Below are positions 1 to 8,947 of a stretch of 21,609 nucleotides of DNA, piece after piece. A model generated the notes under the pieces. That model was not told the DNA's origin. It made no database searches and worked only from the letters and a program-made list of their open reading frames with translations. Made by a program: the position numbers and the translations under genes. Position 1 is the stretch's first letter. The number at the start of each line of letters is the position of its first letter. The stretch is from Deltaproteobacteria bacterium (GTDB taxonomy: Bacteria > JAEEML01): the NCBI GenBank assembly GCA_016283195.1, contig JAEEML010000047.1, positions 1 through 21,609 on the forward strand, read 5' to 3'.

Positions 1-1322
1 AGTTTGGTCTTTTTTTGCGCTTTGGAAAGGCGGTAAAAAGCCAGGACAAAAAGGGCGGCTATAGCGGTAAAGATGAGCATATAGCCGGTGCTGCCCTGGG
101 CCAGGCCAATGAGTTTGAAGCCGTAATTGAGCATGGCGATGAGCGAGATGAAAGCCAGAAGCATGGCGCCCACATTGAGAACAAGGGTCATGCCTTCGCC
201 GGCGCCTCTGGCCGCCGCGCCGATGATATTGGCATCAAGGCGCTCCACTTCGCTATTGGCGCCGCCCATGGTTTTGGGCTTATCCACTTCGGGAATGATC
301 ATTTTGGCAAGAACCAGGCCTGCCGGCGCGTTCATGATGGAAGCGGCCATGAGGTGCCCGGCGATATCTGGAAAATAGCCTTTTAAAATAGCTACATAGC
401 CGGCCAAAACGCCGCCGGCTACCGTAGCAAAACCGCCGGTCATAATGGCCATGAGCTCACTTTGGGTCATATCTTTGACATAAGGCTTTACCACGAGAGG
501 CGCTTCGGTTTGGCCAACAAAAATATTAGCTGCCGCGCTCATAGACTCGGCGCCGGAGGTGTTCATGGTCTTTTGCATAATGGAGGCCATGAATTTTACC
601 ACAATTTGCATAATACCGAGGTGATAAAGCACGCTCATAAGAGCGGAGAAAAAGATAATGGCCGGGAGAGCGGTAAAGAGGAAATTGGTAAAGGCCGGCT
701 CCACTTTATTGGTGACATAGCTACTGATGAGGAAGTTAGTACCTTCATTGGCAAAGCCGAGAATTTTCAGCACAAAGATATTGACGGCGCTAAAAAGCTC
801 AGCTCCCACCGGTGCCTCATAAATCCAGTGATAAAGGGTGGCGGGGCCGGAAGGCTCAGCTGCCGGCGCAGGGAGGGCCAAAAAGAGCAAAAGGAGCAAA
901 AGGAGAGCACTGCCGCAGATTATTGTGGCTTTCTTCATCTTTTGCCAAATCTTAGCTTTCTTTTCGCGGCGCACCTGCCAAAAACCGGTGCCCAAAATAA
1001 GCATGGAAAGCAGAGTTAATGCCATCCACACCGGCTTAAAGATGAATAAGGCAAAAGTAAATTGCAAACCAATGCCCCAAATCACCAGTTGCCAGTTGAT
1101 GCGCCGTTTGGCATTGCTCAGCAAAAAGGCACAGGCCAAAATGGCTACCATGCCGATAATACTGGTAAAATGCCATCCGCTCTCGGCGACGGCCGGCAAC
1201 AGGGCTGCAGCCTGGCCGGCCAGCGTATCGGCGGCGGCCGCGCTAGCAATTGGAGGCAAAATGGCCCAGCAGGTGCCGGCGATAGCCAGGGATATAAGCA
1301 TTAAGCGAAGCCACAATTTCAT
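1..1322 (-). CDS. nupC: CNT-family nucleoside transporter (NupC-like), 3' end outside window
   Basis: Sodium- or proton-coupled uptake of nucleosides across the inner membrane. The reading frame stays open from an ATG at 1322 to the window edge (440 codons), so the C-terminus is missing. Family signatures seen: 'INWQLVIWGIGLQF' near residue 74, 'LPAIIFFSALMSVLYHLGIMQ' split around residue 220, 'GQTEAPLVVKPY' about residue 270, 'NAPAGLVLAKM' and 'LNVGAMLLAFI' further on. The N-terminus (MKLWLRLMLISLAIAG...) looks like a cleavable signal peptide ending near 'ASAAAA'. The protein is longer than the roughly 400-residue E. coli NupC because of this leader and an extra hydrophobic segment with a Leu run about residues 140-150. 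The ribosome binding site AGAGGTG lies 6 bases before the ATG. It starts 43 bases after the pyrimidine-nucleoside phosphorylase stop, so the two are very probably co-transcribed and functionally linked. Confidence 0.88.
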   Translation of the reverse strand, partial: MKLWLRLMLISLAIAGTCWAILPPIASAAAADTLAGQAAALLPAVAESGWHFTSIIGMVAILACAFLLSNAKRRINWQLVIWGIGLQFTFALFIFKPVWMALTLLSMLILGTGFWQVRREKKAKIWQKMKKATIICGSALLLLLLLFLALPAPAAEPSGPATLYHWIYEAPVGAELFSAVNIFVLKILGFANEGTNFLISSYVTNKVEPAFTNFLFTALPAIIFFSALMSVLYHLGIMQIVVKFMASIMQKTMNTSGAESMSAAANIFVGQTEAPLVVKPYVKDMTQSELMAIMTGGFATVAGGVLAGYVAILKGYFPDIAGHLMAASIMNAPAGLVLAKMIIPEVDKPKTMGGANSEVERLDANIIGAAARGAGEGMTLVLNVGAMLLAFISLIAMLNYGFKLIGLAQGSTGYMLIFTAIAALFVLAFYRLSKAQKKTK

Positions 1323-1365
1323 TATTCGCACCTCTGGTAATTATGACTGAAGTTATGAAATTTAT

Positions 1366-2682
1366 TCAGTTTTTGGAGCTTAGACGCTCAAGTACCAACT
1401 GCGGAGCTTTAAATTCCGGTACCTCTTCGATGGTATAAGCGGCCAGGAAGGTGTCTCTGGCGGCGTTAATTTGAGCCTCGTTATTATAGTGGACCAGAGC
1501 CAGCGGCTCGCCTTTATTAACCTTTTGCCCGAGTTTGGCTTTGATTTCAAAGCCCACGGCCGGGTCGATGGTATCTTCGGCTTTGGCGCGGCCGCCGCCC
1601 AGTTTTACTCCGGCCATACCAACGCCGGTGGTATCAATGGCGGTGATTACGCCGGAAACGGGAGCCACAAATTCGCCGATATGCTTGGCAGTCGGCAGGA
1701 GATCCGGGTTATCGAGAACGCGCGGGTCGCCGCTTTGAGCGGCAATAACTTTGCGCATAACTTCCACGCCGGAACCATCGGCCATAGCTTTTTCGATTTT
1801 GGCACGGCCTTCTGCGGCATCTTTGGCTACATGGCCGAGTACCAGCATTTCAGCACCCAGTTCCACAGTGAGCTCACGGCTGTCAGCTGGGCCGCCGCCC
1901 TTCAAAATATCAATAGATTCGCGAATTTCCAAAGCGTTGCCTACCATGACACCCAGTGGCTGTTCCATGGAGGTAAGGAGTGCTCGCACAGAGACGCCGG
2001 CATGCTCGCCGATTTGAATGAGCGAAGTGGCAAGAGCTCTGGCATCGGGCAGAGTCTTCATAAAAGCGCCGCTGCCAACTTTCACATCGAGCACCAGGCC
2101 ATCAATGCCTTCGGAGAGCTTTTTGCTCATAATAGAGGCCGAAATTAAGTCTATAGACTCTACTGTGCCGGTGACATCGCGGAGAGCATAGAGTTTTTTA
2201 TCGGCCGGAGCAATATCCTTTGTTTGTCCGGCCAGGCAGAGGCCCAGTTCATTAGTTTGCTTTTTGAAAATATCCGGCTCGATATCCACTCTAAAGCCGG
2301 GAATTGATTCCAGCTTGTCCAAAGTGCCGCCGGTGTGGCCAAGACCGCGCCCGGAAACCATGGGCACTTTTACGCCGCAAGCAGCAACGAGGGGAGCCAG
2401 AGGTATGGAGATTTTATCGCCGACGCCGCCGGTGCTGTGTTTATCGACTTTGCGGCCGGGCACGCCATCCCAGTTAATAACTTTGCCGGAATCGCGCATG
2501 GCCAGAGTCAAAGCACCCCTTAGAGCAGGGGTAAGTCCTTGAAAATAGACAGCCATCAGCCAGGCTGTCACTTGATAATCAGGCACTTCTTTGGCTGTTA
2601 CCGCCTTGATAAAATCCTGAATATCCTTTTCGCTTACTTCTTCTTTGTCTCTAATCTTTCTGATTAACTCAACTACCAGCAC
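1366..2682 (-). CDS. pdp: Pyrimidine-nucleoside / thymidine phosphorylase
   Basis: Phosphorolysis of uridine, thymidine or deoxyuridine to base plus (deoxy)ribose-1-phosphate, in the cytoplasm. The family signature SGRGLGHTGGTLDKLE is present at about residues 110-125, with the phosphate-binding KHSTGGVGDK at 81-90 and the conserved RDVTGTVESIDLI region at about 168. The frame could be opened at a TTG at 2721. However, a near-perfect Shine-Dalgarno AAAGGAGG sits 5 bases before a GTG at 2682, and the product then begins MLVVELIRKIRDKEE, matching the usual family N-terminus. That start gives 438 residues, close to the about 433 of the Bacillus enzyme. It leads the operon with the nucleoside transporter, so import and cleavage are coupled. 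Whether it prefers thymidine (DeoA) or is broad-range (Pdp) cannot be told; the length and the operon favour Pdp. Confidence 0.93.
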   Translation of the reverse strand: MLVVELIRKIRDKEEVSEKDIQDFIKAVTAKEVPDYQVTAWLMAVYFQGLTPALRGALTLAMRDSGKVINWDGVPGRKVDKHSTGGVGDKISIPLAPLVAACGVKVPMVSGRGLGHTGGTLDKLESIPGFRVDIEPDIFKKQTNELGLCLAGQTKDIAPADKKLYALRDVTGTVESIDLISASIMSKKLSEGIDGLVLDVKVGSGAFMKTLPDARALATSLIQIGEHAGVSVRALLTSMEQPLGVMVGNALEIRESIDILKGGGPADSRELTVELGAEMLVLGHVAKDAAEGRAKIEKAMADGSGVEVMRKVIAAQSGDPRVLDNPDLLPTAKHIGEFVAPVSGVITAIDTTGVGMAGVKLGGGRAKAEDTIDPAVGFEIKAKLGQKVNKGEPLALVHYNNEAQINAARDTFLAAYTIEEVPEFKAPQLVLERLSSKN

Positions 2683-2722
2683 TTTAGCCTCCTTTGGTGT
2701 GGAAAGAGCAATAACTTTCAAC

Positions 2723-2739
2723 CGCTAGCAATTTTAGCG
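2723..2739. promoter_or_regulatory. Inverted repeat upstream of the phosphorylase gene (candidate operator)
   Basis: Arms CGCTA and TAGCG are separated by 7 bases, about 40 bases upstream of the GTG start. On the minus strand the repeat contains TAAAAT, which matches 5 of 6 bases of a -10 box, but no convincing -35 box stands 16-18 bases away. A second copy of TTTTAGCG (plus strand, 2777-2784) lies 45 bases off, and the stretch between is rich in A/T runs. Only weak support for a regulatory role. Confidence 0.25.
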
Positions 2740-2818
2740 CGCTTGGTCAAGCTGTTTTCCGCATTTTGATGATTTTTTTTAGCGTTTTTTTCACTTAAAT
2801 AATTTTTTTATTGGTATC

Positions 2819-2848
2819 TTGACATTCGTCTGAAGTTGATCCTAGGAT
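2819..2848 (+). promoter_or_regulatory. Sigma70-type promoter for the STAS-like/chemoreceptor cluster
   Basis: A perfect -35 TTGACA (2819-2824), an 18-base spacer and a -10 TAGGAT (2843-2848, 4 of 6 matches). Transcription would begin near 2855, giving a leader of about 50 bases before the gene at 2909. It reads away from the divergent nucleoside operon. Confidence 0.6.
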
Positions 2849-2861
2849 AAAGCATTATCCT
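2844..2861. promoter_or_regulatory. Palindrome overlapping the -10 box (candidate operator or leader hairpin)
   Basis: A perfect 7-base inverted repeat, AGGATAA-agca-TTATCCT. It covers the -10 hexamer and the predicted start site of the promoter at 2819-2848, where a repressor site would be expected. In RNA it could only partly form, because transcription would start inside it. No regulator family is recognised. Confidence 0.4.
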
Positions 2862-2908
2862 TTATGGGTAAGTTCTCGGCTACCGAATAGTTTGGTTTTG
2901 GAGAGATG

Positions 2909-3301
2909 ATGCCACACGCTATTTTTGACACTTCACACTATCCGCTGGTTGTCGCCACCTTTCCCAGCGACGCCACTCCGGAAGATTGCAGGCAATATTC
3001 ATACGATATTGCCGAAATTTGCCGGAAATATTCCAATATTCTTTATCTTATAGATGCGAGAAAAGTTGACGAGCGCAGTGTTAATCAAGAACTTAGAACG
3101 GCCATGGCCGAAAGCTTTAATGAGGTAACCGATATTTTCGATAAATCGATCATCGCCAGAGCTCATCTGGTGAGCAACCAGGTGATGATTGGAATGTTTG
3201 CCGCTTTCCATTGGCTGCTCACCAAACAGCTTACCTCCCCGCGCAAGATTTTTACCGATTACGATGAAGCTATAACCTGGCTCATGCAGTTTAAAAAATA
3301 A
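2909..3301 (+). CDS. SpoIIAA/STAS-like small protein
   Basis: A 130-residue cytoplasmic protein with no signal peptide or membrane segment. The alternating strand/helix pattern, the central 'ILYLIDARKV' strand (about residues 43-52) and the closing 'IFTDYDEAITWL' (about 114-125) resemble the SpoIIAA-like family (STAS/SEC14-type fold). The assignment rests on pattern, not on a decisive motif. There are adjacent ATG codons at 2906 and 2909. GGAG at 2900-2903 is 5 bases from the second and only 2 from the first, so 2909 is chosen. It is the first gene after the promoter at 2819 and lies upstream of two chemoreceptor genes on the same strand, which hints at a role in signalling or membrane association. 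The exact function is unknown. Confidence 0.65.
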   Translation: MPHAIFDTSHYPLVVATFPSDATPEDCRQYSYDIAEICRKYSNILYLIDARKVDERSVNQELRTAMAESFNEVTDIFDKSIIARAHLVSNQVMIGMFAAFHWLLTKQLTSPRKIFTDYDEAITWLMQFKK

Positions 3302-3361
3302 TTTTTTCCCTGCCACAGTTATTTACTAAGTTTTAGCTAATTTTTAAGCCTGGTTGCCGGC

Positions 3362-3374
3362 GGCCTAGTAGGCC
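3362..3374. repeat. Small palindrome GGCCTA-G-TAGGCC
   Basis: A perfect 6-base inverted repeat around one central base, in the 208-base gap between the STAS-like gene and the first chemoreceptor. It is followed by TTT and then a G run, so it is not a standard terminator. It may be an operator; no other evidence. Confidence 0.3.
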
Positions 3375-3450
3375 TTTGGGGGGCATACTAGATTTAGAAA
3401 AAGTATTTACACACACCAACTAAAGTGTTAGTGCTCAAAGTTTTGTAGAG

Positions 3451-3471
3451 AGCTGCTGCTTGACTGCAGCT
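3451..3471 (+). promoter_or_regulatory. Leader hairpin upstream of chemoreceptor 1
   Basis: Arms AGCTGC and GCAGCT flank a 9-base loop, about 40 bases before the ATG at 3510. Part of the rest of the gap is TTTACA at about 3403-3408, a fair -35, but no good -10 follows it. The structure could affect stability or translation of the receptor mRNA. Confidence 0.3.
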
Positions 3472-3509
3472 TTTGCATGAAATTTCTTTTGCTGGGGAGT
3501 GTTTAGCCT

Positions 3510-5585
3510 ATGAAGCAAGTTGAAAATAGCGATCTTTACGTGGATCGTAAACATACAATTCATTTCCGAGTGACCATGGGCATGATTATACTTGGCACCA
3601 TAAGTGCCTCTTTAATGGCCTTTTTATCACTCATTTCGATGACCATAGGCTCCTCATATTTAAGTAGCGGCAATGCCAGGCGCTATGTACCGTTTGTCGC
3701 TTCTTCCATCAGGGCCGCCCTTGATAAAGAGAGCTCCTCCAAAGAATTAGCCGAGAAAATTGAGCAGCTGAGTTATCTGGACAATATAGACTATGTCGCT
3801 CTTTTGGACGCGCAGGGCAAAGCCCTTTCTGAGTGGCACCGCCCCGGGGCAAAGAGAGATTTTAGCTCTAAATTTTTCCCAAAAATAGAAGAAGATACGC
3901 TTACCAGATTCGGAACGAGCCTTTATATTAAAGAGCCGCTTAATGAAAAAAATGACTATTACCTCCTCATGGGCATTGACCCCATAGCGCTCCTTTTAAT
4001 CCAACTTACCCAATATGGCTCTTTTTATTTGCTCTTTTTTGTCGGGGCTTTTGTGGTTATCTTAATAGCCAACTATTTTGCTAATGTTCATCTTGTTAAG
4101 CCTTTGACGGGGGTTTGTAAAAGCACTGTCGATATGCTGGAAAAGCGCGATTTGACTTTTTCGCTGCCGATAGCTGCCGGTGCGGAAATCGGCAAATGTA
4201 CACTGGTTATAAATACAATTGCCGAAAAGCTGCGCACTATGCTTTTGGCTCTTAGAAAAGCTTGCGAACAGTTTGAAGAAGTAGTGAAAAATCTTGAGGA
4301 ATCCGGCAACAATGTTTCAAAGGATTCGCTGGTTATAAAGCAAAACATAGATAATACCAACGACAAAATGAGTGAGCTTGATAAGTCGTTTTGGACAGTT
4401 ACCGAAGAATTGCAAAAACTGACGGCCCAATCCGAGCGCAGTTCTACCACCGTTTATGAAATGGGACAGGTTAATGAGGAGGTTTTTGAAAATGTCACCG
4501 CCATGAGCGCGGCGGTTACGCAGTCCATCGGCGCGATTGAGCAGATGAGCGCGGCCATAGAGCAAACTTCCGGATTTGTTGACCAATTGAATACAGATAT
4601 CGAAAGCGTCAACGAATCTATGCGCCGCCTTGACTCTTCGATTGCCTTAGAGCAAAAGAGTGCCACCGATTCGATAGACCTCTCCAAAGAGCTGGCCCAA
4701 AATGCCGATAACGGTATGGCGGCCCTGGAGCAGACTATTGGCGGTATTGACCAAATTCAGAAAAATTCGGCCGAAATTGCCAAAGTGGTAGCCACTTTTG
4801 AAGAGCACGCCATGAATATCGGCAATATTCTTCATGTGATAGATGATGTTACCAAGCAGACCAACCTCCTCGCTTTAAATGCCGCTATCATCTCCGCTCA
4901 GGCCGGGGAACATGGGCGGGGCTTTGCAGTTGTGGCCGAAGAAATCGGCGCTCTGGCCAGTCGTACTAAAGATTCTACCAAAGAAATAGCGGAACTTATC
5001 GAGGCTATTCAAAATGAAACCCGCCTGGCAGTAAGCGTTATGCAGGAAAATAATTCAACCATCGAGAATGGAGCCAAATTAGGGGCGGAAGCCGCTAAGG
5101 CTTTTGCCAAACTTAAAAATTCGGCCGATAAATCGACAGCTCAAGCTCAGGTGCTGGCTAAGGCCACCGCCGAACAGGTGACAGATGTCAAAAATGTCAC
5201 CCAAGCTATTGGTAGCATAGTAAATACAGTTTCAGAGATGAATCGTTCTGCGCGGCGTCAGGCCGAAGAGGCGGATTTATTAAATAAGGCCGCCGGTAAT
5301 ATGAATATGCTGAATCAGCAGGTGGCCCGTTCGAGCGAGGAGCAGTCACAATCGGCCAAAGAGGTTTTGAAGTCCATTAAAAATATTTCGCAAATGGCAG
5401 AAGCGGTAAATAAGCGCCAAACGGCCCAAACCGCAGGTACCAAACTGGCTGTTTCCACCATAGGCCAAGTGGACGAGTGCGTAAAATTGCAAAATGAAGC
5501 GGCCCGGCGACTCACCAAGGCCATTGAAGAAATCGGTAATCATATCGGTAAGTTAACCAGCTATACCGCCGAGTTCAAAATATAA
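3510..5585 (+). CDS. Methyl-accepting chemotaxis protein 1
   Basis: Transmembrane chemoreceptor that would control the CheA kinase through CheW. Layout of the 691 residues: cytoplasmic N-terminus 1-20, TM1 about 21-48, a short extracytoplasmic sensor about 49-166 resembling a small PAS/Cache-type fold ('[15 protein letters not shown]' at 95-109), TM2 about 168-190, HAMP about 191-243, then a long coiled-coil signalling domain. The hairpin tip '[19 protein letters not shown]' is at about 450-468, followed by [14 protein letters not shown]. No CheR-binding pentapeptide (xWxxF) is seen at the C-terminus, which ends EFKI. A GGGGAG ribosome binding site lies 10 bases before the ATG. The gene is 65 bases upstream of a paralogue with the same architecture; the ligand is unknown. 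Confidence 0.92.
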   Translation: MKQVENSDLYVDRKHTIHFRVTMGMIILGTISASLMAFLSLISMTIGSSYLSSGNARRYVPFVASSIRAALDKESSSKELAEKIEQLSYLDNIDYVALLDAQGKALSEWHRPGAKRDFSSKFFPKIEEDTLTRFGTSLYIKEPLNEKNDYYLLMGIDPIALLLIQLTQYGSFYLLFFVGAFVVILIANYFANVHLVKPLTGVCKSTVDMLEKRDLTFSLPIAAGAEIGKCTLVINTIAEKLRTMLLALRKACEQFEEVVKNLEESGNNVSKDSLVIKQNIDNTNDKMSELDKSFWTVTEELQKLTAQSERSSTTVYEMGQVNEEVFENVTAMSAAVTQSIGAIEQMSAAIEQTSGFVDQLNTDIESVNESMRRLDSSIALEQKSATDSIDLSKELAQNADNGMAALEQTIGGIDQIQKNSAEIAKVVATFEEHAMNIGNILHVIDDVTKQTNLLALNAAIISAQAGEHGRGFAVVAEEIGALASRTKDSTKEIAELIEAIQNETRLAVSVMQENNSTIENGAKLGAEAAKAFAKLKNSADKSTAQAQVLAKATAEQVTDVKNVTQAIGSIVNTVSEMNRSARRQAEEADLLNKAAGNMNMLNQQVARSSEEQSQSAKEVLKSIKNISQMAEAVNKRQTAQTAGTKLAVSTIGQVDECVKLQNEAARRLTKAIEEIGNHIGKLTSYTAEFKI

Positions 5586-5650
5586 ATGCCAAAAGCGTTT
5601 TATGGATGAAAGTGCCGATAAGTTTTTTATTCTTAAAAGAGGCAATTTAG

Positions 5651-7756
5651 ATGCAAAGAGAAGAAATAAAAGCCGATATCGCAGCCAAAGCGCGTGAAAT
5701 GAAAAATGATTTGGAGCGGGGAAAGAAGACGCTGCACTACCTTTTTTCAACGCGCATCGGTGGCGTTGGGGGCATGACCGTTGCGGTGATGCTGGTTTTT
5801 CTCTATGTGGCCATGGCTTATGGGCGCATAACTTACCAGCTTGGCCTTGATAGAGCGGTGGTAAATTTAAAAATGCCAACTATTAATGGACTTATAAATG
5901 ATACTGTCACAGATGCGACTTTTGATGAAATACTGAGTGATTTTGCTGCTATAAGTTATGTCGATTACGCGGCGTTTTTGGATGACCAGGATAAGGAAGT
6001 AGCCGTTTGGCGACGCGATGCAAAAAGCCGGGCCTATAATCCGCGCGAGGCTAAGAGGCTGGCCGCCGGAGAGCTGAAATTTACCGGCCACGGTATTTAT
6101 ACCAAACATGAATTGCCTGCGGGATACCATTTGGTGCTGGGGGCCAATATTATGGTCATAGCCATAAAATCAACCGATGGGCCGTGTGTTATTACTTTAA
6201 CTGTTCTCTCGGCCATTTTGGGCCTTTTGATCTGCTTGCTCTTTAAAATTTTTAACGAGAAAATCATAAATCCGCTGGTTAATCTCACAAAGCACGCCAG
6301 TGATATTGTTGATAGAAGAGATTTAACAAACCTTATCCCTGTGGAAAATACTAATGAAATCGGCCAGGTGGCTAAATGCATTAACTTGGTGACTAATAAT
6401 TTGCACAGTATTTTGTGTGACTTACGCGATACCTGCCAAAAATTTGCCCTCATTACTAATGATTTGGGTGAGGCCGGCGGCGATATTGCCGGTAATTCGC
6501 GGACTATTCGCGAAAGTATTCAAACGGCTCAAAAGACGATAAGTGATTTAAATGATTCATTTATGGATGTCTCTCTTAAGCTCCAGGAGCTGGCCTCCCA
6601 ATCTGAGCAAGGTTCCACTACCGTTTACCAGATGGGCCAGGTTAATCAGGAAGTTTTTAATAATGTAAAGGCCATGGGCTCCTCGGTGGAGCAGTCGCTC
6701 ACGGCTATTAAGCAGATGAATCAGGTTATAGAGGAGACAGCTGGCTATATAGCGCAGCTAAACGGCGATATCACCAGTGTGAATACCTCCATGCAGCGTT
6801 TGGATTCTTCTATCTCCCTCGAAGAAGAGAGCGCCTCGAGCTCTATAGTGATTGCCAAAGAGCTGGCCGATAATGCTAATAATGGTTTAATTGCCCTTAA
6901 ACAAACAGTTAACGGTATTGAGCAAATTCAAAAAAGTTCTGCCGAAATGGCTAAAGTTATCAGCGCTCTCGGCAAGCATGCTATGGATATCGGCAATATT
7001 CTCCATGTTATAGATGATGTCACCAAGCAGACAAACCTTCTCGCTTTAAATGCCGCCATTATCTCCGCTCAGGCCGGAGAGCATGGGCGCGGTTTTGCCG
7101 TTGTGGCCGAGGAAATCGGCGCACTTGCCGGGCGCACCAAGGATTCCACCAAAGAAATAGCCGAGCTGATTAATACCATCCAAAATGAGGCCAGGCGGGC
7201 GATAAATGTTATGAATGAGGGTGAAGCCACCATTGCCGAAGGGGCCAAATTTGGTGTCGAAGCCGCCAAAGCCTTTGATAAGTTAAAAGATTCGGCCGAT
7301 AAATCCACCATCCAGGCCAAAGCTCTGGCTAAGGCCACCACGGAGCAGGCTGAGGATGTGCGGGCTGTCACCAAAGCTATAGAAAACATCAGTACTACGG
7401 TGGAGGAGATAAATACCTCCGCTCATCACCAGTCTGAGGAAGCTGCCGCTCTTAATCAGGCCGCAGGTAAAATGAATCTCTTAAACCAGCAAGTGGCTCG
7501 CTCCAGTGAAGAACAAGCACGCTCGGCCGGCGAGGTTTTGAAGGCCATACAAAATATTTCTACTATGTCAAACATGGTGACAGAGTGCCAGGCAGCCCAG
7601 ATGAAAAGCACGCAAGAGGCCAGCAAAGCTGTTGATTCTGTTGATAAAAATGCTATATCGCAAAACAATGCGGCCGTAAGACTCAATAATATTATTGCCA
7701 CCATCAACGAGCAGCTGAAAGAGCTATTGATCTTTACGGAAGAATTTAAAATCTGA
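5651..7756 (+). CDS. Methyl-accepting chemotaxis protein 2 (tandem paralogue)
   Basis: A second chemoreceptor of 701 residues, laid out like its neighbour: N-terminal cytoplasmic helix 1-36 rich in charged residues, TM1 about 37-57, sensor about 58-177 with '[20 protein letters not shown]' at 101-120, TM2 about 179-201, HAMP about 202-254, and a signalling domain with its tip at about 460-480. The tip is identical to that of receptor 1 over 47 residues, although the codons differ at many third positions. The sensor halves are only distantly alike. The C-terminus again ends EFKI without a CheR pentapeptide. AAAAGAGG lies 8 bases before the ATG. Probably co-transcribed with receptor 1. The gene is convergent with the damaged CARF gene. 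Confidence 0.92.
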   Translation: MQREEIKADIAAKAREMKNDLERGKKTLHYLFSTRIGGVGGMTVAVMLVFLYVAMAYGRITYQLGLDRAVVNLKMPTINGLINDTVTDATFDEILSDFAAISYVDYAAFLDDQDKEVAVWRRDAKSRAYNPREAKRLAAGELKFTGHGIYTKHELPAGYHLVLGANIMVIAIKSTDGPCVITLTVLSAILGLLICLLFKIFNEKIINPLVNLTKHASDIVDRRDLTNLIPVENTNEIGQVAKCINLVTNNLHSILCDLRDTCQKFALITNDLGEAGGDIAGNSRTIRESIQTAQKTISDLNDSFMDVSLKLQELASQSEQGSTTVYQMGQVNQEVFNNVKAMGSSVEQSLTAIKQMNQVIEETAGYIAQLNGDITSVNTSMQRLDSSISLEEESASSSIVIAKELADNANNGLIALKQTVNGIEQIQKSSAEMAKVISALGKHAMDIGNILHVIDDVTKQTNLLALNAAIISAQAGEHGRGFAVVAEEIGALAGRTKDSTKEIAELINTIQNEARRAINVMNEGEATIAEGAKFGVEAAKAFDKLKDSADKSTIQAKALAKATTEQAEDVRAVTKAIENISTTVEEINTSAHHQSEEAAALNQAAGKMNLLNQQVARSSEEQARSAGEVLKAIQNISTMSNMVTECQAAQMKSTQEASKAVDSVDKNAISQNNAAVRLNNIIATINEQLKELLIFTEEFKI

Positions 7757-7761
7757 GAGCA

Positions 7762-7970
7762 CTATTTATTAGTAATTAATTTTTTGATTTTATTGCCGAT
7801 ATCATTGCTGTAGATGAGATGAATACTTTTATCGTTTTGCGAGTTTAGGCGCATCATAAAAGTAGGATTTTGCGGCTGCTGAGATCGCTCTTGATATAGG
7901 CGGCGGCGCTTTCATCGTCACCTTTTATATCCTGGAGCTTCTTTTTCCCATGGCCGCCCCAGATTTTTTC
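7762..7970 (-). pseudogene. Out-of-frame tail of the CARF-nuclease-like gene
   Basis: Downstream of the CARF-like stop the minus strand holds two further short open stretches in different frames. One covers 7857-7970 (begins EKIWGGHGKKKLQ) and one covers 7762-7857 (MMRLNSQNDKSIHLIYSN..., ends at TAG). One extra A in the six-A run at 7964-7969 (TTTTTT on plus) would carry the upstream frame into the first stretch. One extra A in the AAAA run near 7868 would carry that into the second, reading ...SSRKNPTFMMRLNSQ.... This fits a gene tail broken by two single-base losses. The restored tail still lacks the 'NELDV...ECK' part expected of a Card1-type nuclease. No known family was recognised in the tail itself. 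Confidence 0.4.
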
Positions 7971-8947
7971 TTAATACTGCTTTGATTATAGGCAATACGC
8001 ACATTTATGCGCAAATCATGAATGATTCCCGCTTCTTCCAGAGGCTTAAGCTCCCCATAGACATATTCTTCAAACCAGCCGCCGCTTAAATATTTGGCAA
8101 AATTGTGCCAGCCGCGTATTGGGCCATAGAGTTTACCGCCCAGGATAACAGTTCCTTCCTGGCTGTTTTTGGCTTTATGGAATACTTTACATTCACTCGT
8201 TTCATAGACCGGCAGCTCAAAATCTTTGATGTTGTTGTCATCATTATAATTAACGAGATCGGCATATAATTTTTGAATTTTTTCATGATTTTTGAAAAGA
8301 GCGGCGCTGAGTTCCTGGCGCACGTTGCCTTGGGTTAGGCGGGCTCTAATGTTCTCCCAGGCGCCGTTGTTTTTAATATATTGTTCTTTGTCCAAGCAGT
8401 TGAGCTTAATTAAGTCGATGGAGCTGGTGATTGGTTTTAAGGGACGGCGGGCGCCGGTTTGCAAATTGACGATATTGTTTTCCGCCAGATTGAAATAGAG
8501 CGGGGTGGCATTGACTTTGCTGCAAGCGCTAAAAGCGCCGGCATACATTAATTTAGTGCCGCCCGTTAGGTTAAAAGCCATGACCGGCGTTCCCGGGCTC
8601 AAATGAAAAGTTACTGTCGCATCTTTCTTTTCACCGTTTGTGGCCTCAGATAAGGCTGTTTTGGCTGCCTGAAAAATGCCCTCGCTATCATTAAGATTTT
8701 TTAATGGCACAGGTTTAAAATTAAGCTCAAGTTGCCGCCCGTTTTCCGCGAGAGCCGCTTTTAACCAATTCATATAATGGCAGTGAGCCCCGGGTGTATT
8801 GGCGTATTCATAGACTTTTTGACCCGCGGCCTCATTAGGCAGCAGATGTACTTTTGAAAGCTCATTTTCTGCTACTTCGGCCTTTTGTTGATTGGTGTAT
8901 CCTAGGATAAGTGCCCGGTCATAATTATTGGCAAGTAAAGCGCCCAA
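7925..8947 (-). pseudogene. Damaged Card1/Can2-like CARF-domain protein (DUF1887-type)
   Basis: In intact relatives, a CARF domain binds cyclic oligoadenylate made by type III CRISPR complexes and switches on a C-terminal PD-(D/E)XK nuclease. Seen here over 340 codons: a CARF-like part with 'DRALILGYTNQ' (10-20), 'HLSPGTPVM' (115-123) and the hallmark 'NLTGGTKLM' (126-134), then the nuclease-domain entry motif 'GGWFEEYVY' (289-297) and 'INVRIAY' (314-320). After that the usual NELDV...ECK catalytic core is absent and the frame ends in a basic tail. The only start in frame is a TTG at 8947 with no ribosome binding site. It overlaps the end of the ubiB-like gene by 23 bases, and the first CARF strand is missing. 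No cas gene or repeat array is in the window. Family assignment is fairly firm; loss of nuclease function is an inference. Confidence 0.65.

Noticed and set aside
884-905. Short tandem repeat of a GAGCAAAAG-like unit on the plus strand.
   Set aside because: It encodes the Leu-rich run of a membrane segment in the nucleoside transporter. The repeat is short and explained by codon use.
15-1350. Several open frames on the plus strand across the first 1.3 kb.
   Set aside because: They are antisense to a clear CNT transporter on the minus strand and show no protein family features.
8899-8910. The 12-base string ATCCTAGGATAA, also found at the promoter at 2839-2850.
   Set aside because: The second copy lies inside the CARF-like coding region (codes ILGY), has no proper promoter around it, and does not keep the second palindrome arm. 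Probably chance.
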